Below, in pieces: positions 7,476 through 15,137 of a stretch of 64,000 bases of DNA (the stretch's first letter is position 1; every line of letters starts with the position of its first letter). The notes under the pieces are model-generated. The model was not told the origin of the DNA. It worked only from the letters and a program-made list of their open reading frames with translations, and did not search any database. The stretch is from Rhodovarius crocodyli (GTDB lineage Bacteria; Pseudomonadota; Alphaproteobacteria; Acetobacterales; Acetobacteraceae), in the NCBI RefSeq assembly GCF_004005855.1, contig NZ_SACL01000004.1, forward strand, positions 186,001 to 250,000. The letters are read 5' to 3'. Both the position numbers and the translations under genes were made by a program.

Positions 7476-9772
7476 TCTGCGGCTACCCGTTGGGCCAAGG
7501 CGCGCCAGACCTTTTCCGGCGTCGCGGGCATGTCGATGTGTGCCACGCCCAGCGCATCGCACAAGGCCGAGACGATGGCAGGCGGCGCCCCGCAGGCCCC
7601 TCCCTCACCCGCGCCCTTCACGCCCAGGTCGTTGCTGGGGCACGGGACCACGTTCAGGTCCAGATCAAAGGACGGCGCATCGGAGGCGCGCGGCATGCAG
7701 TAATCCTGGAAGGTCGCGGTCAGGAACTGGCCGGAGTCAGGGTCGTACTGGGCGTGTTCCAGCAGCGCCTGGCCCAGCCCGGCCATGATGCCGCCATGGC
7801 ATTGGCCGTGCACCAGCATGGGGTTGATGGGCACGCCCACATCATCCACGGCGGCATAGCGCACCACCTCCACCAGGCCGGTATCGGGGTCCACCTCCAC
7901 CTCGGCCACATGGCAGCCGTTGGGGAAGTTGCACTCGGTGTCGCGCCTGTAGGTGTGCTGCTCGTCCAGCTGCGGGGCTTCGCCGGCCGCGATCATCTCG
8001 TCCCAGCCGGTCGAGATGTCGGTGCCGGCCACGCGGAAGCGCCCGGCCTCGAACTCGATGTCCTCCACGCCCGCTTCCAGCATGGTGGCGGCGATGCGAC
8101 GGGCCTTCTGGATCACCAGCTCCGCCGTGCGCACGGTCGCGACACCGCCCATCTGAGAGGAGCGCGAGCCGCCGGTGCCGCCGCCATTGGGCGTCAGGTC
8201 ACTGTCGCCCTGCACCAGCCGCACCTTGTCGAAGGGAATGCCGAGCTTCTCATGCAGCAGCTGCGCGAAGGCGGTCTCATGCCCCTGGCCGTGGCTGAAG
8301 GTGCCGACCGAGAGGTTCACCATGCCGTCGGGCTGAAACGCGACCCGCGCCCATTCGAAGGGCTGCCCGCCCGAGGCCTCGACGAAATAGCCGAGGCCCC
8401 TGCCCCGCAGCTTGCCGCGCGCGGCACTCTCTGCACGGCGGGCGGCGAAGGCGTCCCAATCGGCCAGCTTAAGCGCCAGGCCCTGGGTTTCCTCGAAACG
8501 CCCGCTGTCGATCACATTGCCCACGCAGTTGGTGTAGGGGATCTGCTCGGGCCGGATGTAGTTGCGGGCGCGGATCTCCTCGCGGCTGATGCCGAATTGC
8601 GGCGCGCCGAGGTCGAGCAGCCGCTCGATCACATAGGCGGTCTCGGGGCGCCCGGCACCGCGATAGGCATCGGTCGGCACGGTGTTGGTGAACACGCAGC
8701 GCACCTGCACATCCACCGCCTGCATGTCATAGACGGTGCCGAGGATACGCCCGCCCGCCACGGTCGGCACGCGCGGGCCGAAATCCATCAGATAGGCGCC
8801 GACGGCCGCGTTGGTGCGCACCCGCATGCCCAGGATCTTCGCATCCGCGTCGAAGGCCATTTCGGCCTCGGTCACATGGTCGCGGCCATGGGGGTCGCTC
8901 AGGAAGGTCTCGGTGCGGTCGGCGCGCCACTTCACGGGCCGCCCCAGGCGCTTGGCCGCCCACAGCACCATGGCCGATTCCGGAAACAGCTTGCCCCGCA
9001 GGCCGAAGCCGCCGCCGACATCGGGCGAGATCACGCGCACCTGCGCCTTGTCCACGCCGAACACGTATTGGGCCAGCGCCTCACGCACGCGCACCACGCC
9101 CTGGGTGGGGCTGGTCAGGGTGAAGCGGCCCGTGGCCGCATCATATTCGCCCACCGCCACGCGCGGTTCCATCGGGTTGCCCACCAGCCGGTTCTGAACC
9201 AGCCGGATGGTCGAGACCCGCGCCGCCTTGGCGAAGGCCTCATCGGCCAGGGCCTCACGCCCGTTGGACCACAGCACGCAGGTGTTGCGCGGGGCCTCGG
9301 GCCAGATCTGCGGCGCGCCCTCGGCATCGGCCGCGCCGGTGTCGGTGATGCTGGGCAGGATATCGTAGTCGACGAAGATCAGCTCCGCCGCGTCCTGCGC
9401 CTGGGCGCGGGTTTCTGCGACCACGCAGGCCACCGGGTCGCCCACGAAGCGCACGGTGTCCTTCTGGAAGATGTGCCGCGCGGGGGCGGCCAGCTTGGTG
9501 CCGCCCTTGCCGGGCACATCCACCATCACGGGAAACAGGCCGATGCCGTCGGCGGCAGCCTCATCCGCCGTCAGCACGGCCAGCACGCCGGGCGCGGCCC
9601 GCGCCTCTGAGACATCGACCGACAGGATTCGCGCATGGGCGTGCGGGGAGCGCAGCACCACCAGATGCGCCTGGCCGTCCCGCTTCAGGTCGTCGGTGTA
9701 GTTGCCCCTGCCGGTCAGGAGGCGGGTGTCCTCCTTGCGGCGAACGGGCTGGCCCATGCCGAATTTTTCCAT
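7472..9772 (-). CDS. molybdopterin-binding hydroxylase large subunit (CoxL-like, form II)
   Basis: Catalytic molybdenum-cofactor subunit of the xanthine dehydrogenase/CO dehydrogenase family, 766 residues. Domains are the a/b hammerhead (about 15-125) and the two molybdopterin-binding domains after it. The motif AYRGAGRPE at 369-377 is the form II signature, not the VAYRCSFR of true CO dehydrogenase, so oxidation of CO is unlikely. The catalytic glutamate is Glu723 in GAGEGGACGAPP. GGAG sits 7 bases upstream of the ATG at 9772. Unusually, no iron-sulfur or FAD subunit lies beside it: the next gene is a PrpF isomerase. It may borrow subunits from elsewhere, such as those at 60.5-62.3 kb. Confidence 0.93.
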   Translation of the reverse strand: MEKFGMGQPVRRKEDTRLLTGRGNYTDDLKRDGQAHLVVLRSPHAHARILSVDVSEARAAPGVLAVLTADEAAADGIGLFPVMVDVPGKGGTKLAAPARHIFQKDTVRFVGDPVACVVAETRAQAQDAAELIFVDYDILPSITDTGAADAEGAPQIWPEAPRNTCVLWSNGREALADEAFAKAARVSTIRLVQNRLVGNPMEPRVAVGEYDAATGRFTLTSPTQGVVRVREALAQYVFGVDKAQVRVISPDVGGGFGLRGKLFPESAMVLWAAKRLGRPVKWRADRTETFLSDPHGRDHVTEAEMAFDADAKILGMRVRTNAAVGAYLMDFGPRVPTVAGGRILGTVYDMQAVDVQVRCVFTNTVPTDAYRGAGRPETAYVIERLLDLGAPQFGISREEIRARNYIRPEQIPYTNCVGNVIDSGRFEETQGLALKLADWDAFAARRAESAARGKLRGRGLGYFVEASGGQPFEWARVAFQPDGMVNLSVGTFSHGQGHETAFAQLLHEKLGIPFDKVRLVQGDSDLTPNGGGTGGSRSSQMGGVATVRTAELVIQKARRIAATMLEAGVEDIEFEAGRFRVAGTDISTGWDEMIAAGEAPQLDEQHTYRRDTECNFPNGCHVAEVEVDPDTGLVEVVRYAAVDDVGVPINPMLVHGQCHGGIMAGLGQALLEHAQYDPDSGQFLTATFQDYCMPRASDAPSFDLDLNVVPCPSNDLGVKGAGEGGACGAPPAIVSALCDALGVAHIDMPATPEKVWRALAQRVAAE

Positions 9773-9798
9773 GATGATGCTCCTCGGACGTGTGCAGC

Positions 9799-9815
9799 CT
9801 TTAGGCAGACTAAAG
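9799..9815. promoter_or_regulatory. candidate operator between divergent genes
   Basis: A perfect 6-bp inverted repeat CTTTAG-gcaga-CTAAAG lies between the divergent molybdenum-hydroxylase gene and the HTH/GIY-YIG gene, 38 bases before the latter. Its size and position suit binding of a dimeric HTH protein, possibly the product of the adjacent gene. No regulator match was tested. Confidence 0.3.
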
Positions 9816-9853
9816 CTCTCGTACACCGAAGCCGTCGTCCAAGGGAGATAGAT

Positions 9854-10444
9854 GTGGCAAAACAAAAAACCTTAAGTAAAAATATTCAGAAAAAATCAAA
9901 TCCGAAAGAAGAATTTCAATTCTATGGGGATTGGCTAATATATATACTTGCCGAAAAGGAAATGTCTGTCCCGGATTTGGCGGCGGGTACCGGCTTAAGC
10001 GCCACAGCTATTTACAAAATCAGAGATAAAATTACATCTAATCCTCAAAATCAGACAAAAGAACTAATTGAGAAATTTTTGAAATCTTCTCCAGGCACAA
10101 AAACAAAAACAAATATCCACAAAGCATCAACCGTAGAAGGGATTGGCGAACTTCAAGATTTTGATCCAAATGATCCCTCGACGTATCCGGCACAATTTGG
10201 AGTTTATGTATTTTACGATTCATTTGATAGGCCTGTTTATATAGGAAGTGCCGTCAAGCAAACTATCGCCACTAGGACGAAACAACACAAAGACATTTTT
10301 TGGTTTAAGCCTCCAATTGTTGCGAAGGCACGCTTCCTTAGCGTAGATGATGAGCAATTAGCGAAGAAAATTGAGAAATCTTTAATTGGATTTTTTGGTA
10401 GCTATAATTTCTTGAATAAGAAGAACGCACCCAAAAGGGGATAG
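9854..10444 (+). CDS. HTH + GIY-YIG nuclease-domain fusion, AT-rich
   Basis: A 196-residue protein with two parts. Residues 22-77 look like an HTH DNA-binding domain (MSVPDLAAGTGLSATAIYKI). Residues 115-190 carry a GIY-YIG nuclease fold: GVYVF at 116-120, VYIGS at 128-132, Arg141 and His145 (TRTKQH), Glu174 (KKIEKSLI) and Asn188 (NFLNKKN), which are the expected catalytic and metal-binding positions. The gene is visibly AT-rich and uses codons rare in all neighbours, so it was probably acquired recently. The GTG start at 9854 follows AGGGAG by 6 bases. Its stop is 6 bases before an acyl-CoA dehydrogenase start. It could be a solitary restriction or defence nuclease, or a relic of a mobile element; the role is unproven. 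Confidence 0.82.
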   Translation: MAKQKTLSKNIQKKSNPKEEFQFYGDWLIYILAEKEMSVPDLAAGTGLSATAIYKIRDKITSNPQNQTKELIEKFLKSSPGTKTKTNIHKASTVEGIGELQDFDPNDPSTYPAQFGVYVFYDSFDRPVYIGSAVKQTIATRTKQHKDIFWFKPPIVAKARFLSVDDEQLAKKIEKSLIGFFGSYNFLNKKNAPKRG

Positions 10445-10450
10445 GAAACG

Positions 10451-11569
10451 ATGCGGTTCGACATACCGAACCTTCCGGAGGGCACGGACGCCTTGCGTGC
10501 CAACGTACGCGCATTCCTGGATCAATATGACTGGGGCCCGGAAGTCCGCGCCCGTTCCTGGATGGGATTCGATCGCGGTTTCTCGCGTGAGCTGGGCAAG
10601 CGCGGCTGGATCGGCATGGTCTGGCCGAAGGAATACGGCGGCCACGAACGTTCCGGCCTTGAACGCACCGTGGTGCTGGAGGAACTGCTGGCCCAGGGCG
10701 CCCCGGTCGGCGCCCACTGGATCGGCGACCGCCAATCCGGCCCGCTGATCCTGCGCCTGGGCAGCGAGGAACAGAAGCGCCGCATCCTGCCCGGCATCGC
10801 GGCCGGTGAACTCGCCTTCTGCATCGGCCTGTCCGAGCCCGATTCCGGCAGCGACCTGGCCAGCCTGCGCACCAAGGCGGAGCGCACGAACGAAGGCTGG
10901 AAGATCAACGGCCGCAAGATCTGGACCACCTTCGCGCATCTGTCGGACTACATGATCGCGCTGGTCCGCACCTCCCCGGCGCCCGAGGGCGGGTCGCGCC
11001 ATGCCGGGCTCTCGCAGTTCCTCGTGGACCTGCGCACGCCGGGCATCACCATCCGCCCCATCCGTGACCTGCTGGGCGATGAGAGCTTCAACGAGGTTAC
11101 CTTCGACGATGTGCTGCTGCCGCCCGACGCCCTGCTGGGGCGCGAGGGCGAGGGCTGGGCGCAGGCCACTTCCGAACTCGCCTTCGAACGCAGCGGGCCG
11201 GACCGGGTGCTGTCCTCCTTCCCCGCGCTGTCCATGGGGCTGGATGCCGTGGGCCCGGAGGCCGCCGTGCCCGTGGGGCGCCTGATCGCCCGGCTGAACA
11301 CGCTGCGCGGCATGTCGCTGTCGGTGGCCGGCATGCTGGAGGATGGCAAATCCCCCGCGCGGGAGGCAGCCCTGGTCAAGGATGTCGGCAACACCTTCGA
11401 GCAGCAGCTGCCCGAGGCCATTCGTGCCCTGCTGGAACCCGAGACCACACCCCCTGCCCTGCGCCGCCTGCTGCATGACCTGACGCAGCTTTCCCCCACC
11501 TTCAGCCTGAGGGGCGGCACGCGCGAGATCCTGCGCGGCATCATCGCCCGGGAGCTTGGCCTCAGATGA
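10451..11569 (+). CDS. acyl-CoA dehydrogenase
   Basis: An FAD-dependent acyl-CoA dehydrogenase of 372 residues that introduces the alpha-beta double bond into an acyl-CoA. The middle-domain signature LSEPDSGSDLASLRTKAE starts near residue 129, and the C-terminal helical domain ends in RGGTREILRGIIARELGL, typical of the family. ELAFERSG near 240 is in the region of the catalytic base, but I did not assign it. The start at 10451 is only 6 bases past the AT-rich nuclease gene and uses its GGGGATAGGAA as ribosome site. It overlaps the next, shorter dehydrogenase by ATGA, suggesting a heteromeric enzyme as in steroid side-chain FadE pairs. The acyl chain is unknown. Confidence 0.94.
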   Translation: MRFDIPNLPEGTDALRANVRAFLDQYDWGPEVRARSWMGFDRGFSRELGKRGWIGMVWPKEYGGHERSGLERTVVLEELLAQGAPVGAHWIGDRQSGPLILRLGSEEQKRRILPGIAAGELAFCIGLSEPDSGSDLASLRTKAERTNEGWKINGRKIWTTFAHLSDYMIALVRTSPAPEGGSRHAGLSQFLVDLRTPGITIRPIRDLLGDESFNEVTFDDVLLPPDALLGREGEGWAQATSELAFERSGPDRVLSSFPALSMGLDAVGPEAAVPVGRLIARLNTLRGMSLSVAGMLEDGKSPAREAALVKDVGNTFEQQLPEAIRALLEPETTPPALRRLLHDLTQLSPTFSLRGGTREILRGIIARELGLR

Positions 11570-12504
11570 GCGAGATCGGAGAAGCGATCGCCGGCCAGAT
11601 CGACCGGCTGCTGAACGACGGCAATACCCCTGCCCGGCTGCGCCGGCTGGAAGGGGGCGAATGGCTGGCCGACACCTGGGCGGCGCTGGAGGAGATGGGC
11701 CTGCCGCTCGCCCTGGTGCCGGAGGAGGTGGGCCTGTCCTGGGCCGATGCGGCGGCCATCTGGCAGGTGCTGGGCCGCCATGGCGCACCGGTGCCGATGG
11801 GCGAGGCGATGCTGGCCAATGCCCTGCTGGCCTCACCCGTCGAGGGCGTGGTGACGCTGGGCGACAGGGCCGCGCCCTTCGGTCGCTTCGCGGCCCATGC
11901 GCTGACCGAAACCGGCCTGCATGCCGTGACCGGCCACACCCCCGGCCTGAACCTGGCACGGGAGCCGCGCGATGCGCTGGTGCTGGGCCCGGCCACGGGT
12001 GCGGGAGCCGCCACGCTGCGCCTGGGCCTGGCGCTGCTGCGCGCCGCGCTGATGGCGGGCGCCGCGCGGCATGCGCTGAATCTCGCGGTCGAATGGGCCA
12101 ATACGCGCAAGCAGTTCGGCCGCCCGATCGGCAAGTTCCAGGCCATCCAGCAGGAGCTGGCGGTCGTGGCCGGTGAGGTCGCGGCCCTGGAAACGGCCGT
12201 GGGCATCGCCGCCCGCGCCGTTGACGCGCACGGCCTGGCCGGTGCGGGCTTCGAGATCGGCTGCGCCAAGGTCATCGCGGGCGAGGCGGCCGAGGCCACC
12301 GCCCGCCGCGTGCACCAGGTCTTCGCCGCCATCGGCATCACCGAGGAACACGAGCTGCACCACTTCACCCGCCGCCTGTGGTCCTGGCGGGACGAGGGCG
12401 GCAGCGAACGCGCCTGGGCGGCCGAGATCGGCGCCCAGGCCATTGCCCGGGGCGGCGCCGCCCTCTGGGCTGACATCACCTCCCGAGACGTGAGAACCGC
12501 ATGA
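11566..12504 (+). CDS. acyl-CoA dehydrogenase, short paralogue
   Basis: A 312-residue acyl-CoA dehydrogenase family protein, about 70 residues shorter than normal. The C-terminal helical domain is intact, with NTRKQFGRPIGKFQAIQQEL near residues 183-202, the most conserved block of the family. The N-terminal and beta domains are shortened and the LSEPDSGSD-type FAD block is missing, so it may bind FAD poorly or only as partner of the preceding gene. ATGA overlaps at both ends tie it to the full-length dehydrogenase and the crotonase. A two-gene heteromeric dehydrogenase is the simplest reading, by analogy with FadE26/FadE27-type pairs. Confidence 0.9.
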   Translation: MSEIGEAIAGQIDRLLNDGNTPARLRRLEGGEWLADTWAALEEMGLPLALVPEEVGLSWADAAAIWQVLGRHGAPVPMGEAMLANALLASPVEGVVTLGDRAAPFGRFAAHALTETGLHAVTGHTPGLNLAREPRDALVLGPATGAGAATLRLGLALLRAALMAGAARHALNLAVEWANTRKQFGRPIGKFQAIQQELAVVAGEVAALETAVGIAARAVDAHGLAGAGFEIGCAKVIAGEAAEATARRVHQVFAAIGITEEHELHHFTRRLWSWRDEGGSERAWAAEIGAQAIARGGAALWADITSRDVRTA

Positions 12505-13304
12505 GCGACTTCATCCTTTATGAGCAGGACGGCCCGGTCGTCACGCTGACCCTGAACGCGCCGGCCAAGCGCAACGCCATCGGCAGCCGCGACGAATGCG
12601 AGGAAGTGGTCGCCGCCTGCCGCCGCATCGAGCGCGACGATTCCGTCCGGTGTGTGATCGTAACCGGCGCCGACCCCGCCTTCTGCGCGGGTGGTGACCT
12701 GAAAAGCATGCGCGACCGCAGCGGCATGATGTCCGGCCAGGGCCCGGCCAGCATGCGAGAGAATTACCGCCGCGGCATCCAGATGATCCCGCTCGCGCTG
12801 TACGACCTGAACCTGCCGACGATCGCTGCCATCAACGGCCCGGCCATCGGTGCGGGGCTGGATCTGGCGCTGATGTGCGACATGCGCATCGCCAGCGACA
12901 AGGCGCTGTTCGCCGAGAGCTTCATCCGCGTGGGCATCGTGCCCGGCGATGGCGGCGCCTGGCTGCTGCCGCGCGTGGTCGGCATGTCGGTCGCCTGCGA
13001 GATGAGCTTTACCGGTGACCCGCTGACGCCGGAACAGGGGCTGAAGGTCGGCCTCGTGTCCCAGGTGGTGCCGCATGCGGAGTTGCTGCCCGCCGCCCGT
13101 GCCCTGGCGGCCCGCGTGGCCAAGAACCCGCCCCAGATGCTGCGCATGACCAAGCGCCTGCTGCGCGAGGGCCAGCACACGCGCCTGGACACGCTGCTGG
13201 AAATGTCCGCCGCCTTCCAGGCCATCGCGCATGAAACGGCCGACCACAAGGAAGCCGTTGACGCGATGCTGAACAAGCGGGCGCCCAACTTCACCGGAGA
13301 GTAG
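12501..13304 (+). CDS. enoyl-CoA hydratase/isomerase family protein
   Basis: A 267-residue crotonase-fold CoA enzyme. The oxyanion-hole segments FCAGGDLKSM (61-70) and GPAIGAGLDLAL (113-124) are clear. Aligned by eye to rat enoyl-CoA hydratase, the two catalytic glutamates are absent: Glu144 corresponds to Asp121 and Glu164 to Phe141. The nearby Asp150 in IVPGDGGAWLLPR recalls isomerase-type crotonases such as PaaG, one residue out of register. So it may be an isomerase or another crotonase activity rather than a hydratase. It closes an overlapping three-gene set with two acyl-CoA dehydrogenases, implying beta-oxidation-like degradation of one acyl-CoA. Confidence 0.92.
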   Translation: MSDFILYEQDGPVVTLTLNAPAKRNAIGSRDECEEVVAACRRIERDDSVRCVIVTGADPAFCAGGDLKSMRDRSGMMSGQGPASMRENYRRGIQMIPLALYDLNLPTIAAINGPAIGAGLDLALMCDMRIASDKALFAESFIRVGIVPGDGGAWLLPRVVGMSVACEMSFTGDPLTPEQGLKVGLVSQVVPHAELLPAARALAARVAKNPPQMLRMTKRLLREGQHTRLDTLLEMSAAFQAIAHETADHKEAVDAMLNKRAPNFTGE

Positions 13305-13318
13305 GCTAGAAGTGCGCC

Positions 13319-13891
13319 ATGCGCACCGAACGTGAAAAGATGCTCGCCGGCGAGCTGTATGATTCTTTCGACCCTGCCCTGGTCGCGGATCGCATCCGCG
13401 TCCGGGAACTCTGCCAGCAGATGAACGCGGCCCCTGAAAGCGAGGAAGGCCTGCGGCGCGAGCTGTGCCGGCAGATCTTCGGCAAGGGTGGCGACAGCGT
13501 CTGGATGCAGCCGCCATTTTATTGCGACTACGGCCGCAATATCGAGCTGGGCGAGCGCGTCTACTTCAACTTCAACTGCGTGGTGCTGGATGTCTGCCCG
13601 GTGCGGATCGGCGACTACACGCTTTTCGGCCCGGGCGTGCAGATCCTGACGCCGCTGCACCCGATGAACGCGGAACTGCGGCGGCAGCAGGAATACGGCA
13701 AACCCATCACCATCGGGAAGGATGTGTGGGTGGGCGGGGGCGCGCTGATCCTGCCCGGCGTGACCATCGGCGACGGGGCCGTGATCGGCGCCGGCAGCGT
13801 CGTGACCAAGGATGTGCCCGCCGGCATGCTGGCCCTGGGCAACCCCTGCCGCGTGATCCGCCCGGTCGAGGCCGGGGACCGCGCTACCTGA
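13319..13891 (+). CDS. maltose/galactoside-type O-acetyltransferase (left-handed beta-helix)
   Basis: A 190-residue acetyl-CoA-dependent acetyltransferase of the maltose acetyltransferase (Maa/LacA/NodL) family. An N-terminal Mac domain (MRTEREKMLAGELYDSFDP) precedes hexapeptide repeats such as VWVGGGALILPGVTIGDGAV (about 139-158). The catalytic His is in LTPLHPMNAE near residue 114. Such enzymes acetylate the 6-hydroxyl of sugars; the real acceptor here is unknown. It starts 14 bases after the crotonase gene, so it may be transcribed with it, although no functional link is evident. Its 3' end overlaps the convergent queE by 8 bases. Confidence 0.93.
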   Translation: MRTEREKMLAGELYDSFDPALVADRIRVRELCQQMNAAPESEEGLRRELCRQIFGKGGDSVWMQPPFYCDYGRNIELGERVYFNFNCVVLDVCPVRIGDYTLFGPGVQILTPLHPMNAELRRQQEYGKPITIGKDVWVGGGALILPGVTIGDGAVIGAGSVVTKDVPAGMLALGNPCRVIRPVEAGDRAT

Positions 13892-14543
13892 TATCCAGCA
13901 TCTTGTGCGTCTGCAGGCTCAGCTGCCATTGCGGCCGGGCCAGGCACAGCTCCAGCGCCGAGCGGGTGTTGCGCTCGGCATCCGCCCCGTCCATGGGCTG
14001 AAGGGAGAAACGCTGGAAATCCAGCTTCTCCATGGCTTCAAGGTCGATGCCGGGCTGCGGGATCACCAGCTTCAGCTCATGCCCGCTGGTCAGGCGCAGC
14101 TCCGCACCCGCCTTGGGGCTGACGCAGATCCAGTCGAGCCCCGCCGGCGCCGGGGCGATGGTGCCGTTGGTCTCGACCGCCACCTCGAAGCCGCGCGCGT
14201 GCAGCGCCTCGACCAGTGGTTCGTCCAGTTGCAGCAGGGGTTCGCCGCCGGTGCAGACCACGAAGGGGCGCCCGCCGGCAGTTGATCCTGGCGCGGCTCC
14301 GCCGCCGGGCCAGTGGGCGGCGATGGTGTCCGCCAGGGCAGCGGCATCCGGATAGCGCCCGCCCGCCGTGCCATCCATGCCCACGAAATCCGTGTCGCAG
14401 AACCGGCAGACGGCCTCCGCGCGGTCTTCCTCGCGGCCCGACCACAGGTTGCAGCCCGTGAAGCGGCAGAACACCGCGGGCCGGCCGGCCTGCGCGCCCT
14501 CACCCTGCAGGGTGTAGAAGATCTCCTTGACCGCGTAGCTCAC
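13884..14543 (-). CDS. queE: 7-carboxy-7-deazaguanine synthase
   Basis: A radical SAM enzyme converting 6-carboxy-5,6,7,8-tetrahydropterin to 7-carboxy-7-deazaguanine in queuosine (preQ0) synthesis. The cluster cysteines Cys31, Cys46 and Cys49 form a CX14CX2C arrangement, known for the Burkholderia-type QueE rather than the usual CX3CX2C. The GGEP SAM-binding motif is in VVCTGGEPLL. The GTG start at 14543 is favoured because it overlaps the queD stop (GTGA) and gives MSYAVKEIFYTLQGEG, the family N-terminus; the upstream frame is unconserved. Length is 219 residues. queC and queF are not in the window. Confidence 0.96.
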   Translation of the reverse strand: MSYAVKEIFYTLQGEGAQAGRPAVFCRFTGCNLWSGREEDRAEAVCRFCDTDFVGMDGTAGGRYPDAAALADTIAAHWPGGGAAPGSTAGGRPFVVCTGGEPLLQLDEPLVEALHARGFEVAVETNGTIAPAPAGLDWICVSPKAGAELRLTSGHELKLVIPQPGIDLEAMEKLDFQRFSLQPMDGADAERNTRSALELCLARPQWQLSLQTHKMLDIR

Positions 14544-15079
14544 GCGGGCACCTGCATCAGGTCGTTGATGCTCATATCCGCGCGCAGCCACCAGGGTTCA
14601 GCCTGCATCAGGCGCGGCAACATGGGCAGCGGGTCGCCCTCGAAGGTCACGGTGTTGGTGGGGGTTTCCTCCACCCGGATGGCCGCGCAGAACAGCCGGC
14701 CGCCATCGGCCGCGAGGAAGGCGTTCAGCTTGGACATCAGGCACAGGGCCAGCACCTCGGTCGTCGGGTCCCCGGGCGTGACCAGGATGCGGGCCAGCCG
14801 ATGCGGCTCCCGCACGCGGAACCAGTCCAGCAGCGGGTCGTCACCCGAAAGATGCAGCGAATGGTCCAGGCTCTGGTCGATCCAGCGGTGCCAGGTGGCC
14901 TTCGCGCGCTCGAAGGGCTCGACCATGTTGGCGCCGCCGTCCAGCCGCGAGGGAGAGGTCGCGCGCAGGGTGACGGTCACGGTCTCATTATGGCCATGCG
15001 GGATGGCGCAGGCCTCGGAAAGACCCGAGGTCAGGCGATGGGCCATGGCATAGCGGCGGGAGAAGACGAGGCTGAACAC
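14540..15079 (-). CDS. queD: 6-carboxytetrahydropterin synthase (QueD/PTPS family)
   Basis: Converts 7,8-dihydroneopterin triphosphate to 6-carboxytetrahydropterin, the step before QueE. With the start at 15079 the zinc ligands are His14 (AMAHRL), His28 and His30 (PHGHNE), and the catalytic Cys24 precedes them, as in the family. VEETPTNTV near residue 138 is the substrate-binding Glu region. At about 179 residues it is longer than E. coli QueD (120), with an insert in the middle. A TTG at 15121 would add 14 residues without conserved content, so the GTG at 15079 was chosen, with moderate certainty. It overlaps queE by four bases. Confidence 0.9.
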   Translation of the reverse strand: MFSLVFSRRYAMAHRLTSGLSEACAIPHGHNETVTVTLRATSPSRLDGGANMVEPFERAKATWHRWIDQSLDHSLHLSGDDPLLDWFRVREPHRLARILVTPGDPTTEVLALCLMSKLNAFLAADGGRLFCAAIRVEETPTNTVTFEGDPLPMLPRLMQAEPWWLRADMSINDLMQVPA

Positions 15080-15137
15080 GGCGCCTGAGTAGGGGTGGGT
15101 GGGTGGACCTGTCCAGTGCAAGTCCCGGGGGCCGCCC

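Noticed and set aside
7490-9610. 706-codon frame antisense to the molybdenum-hydroxylase gene
   Set aside because: Composition is His/Gln/Arg/Gly-biased without motifs, and it mirrors the codon bias of the real gene on the other strand.
9841-10445. True target-site duplication around the AT-rich gene
   Set aside because: The two flanking strings differ by one base and both contain plausible ribosome sites, so they cannot be claimed as an insertion footprint from one sequence.
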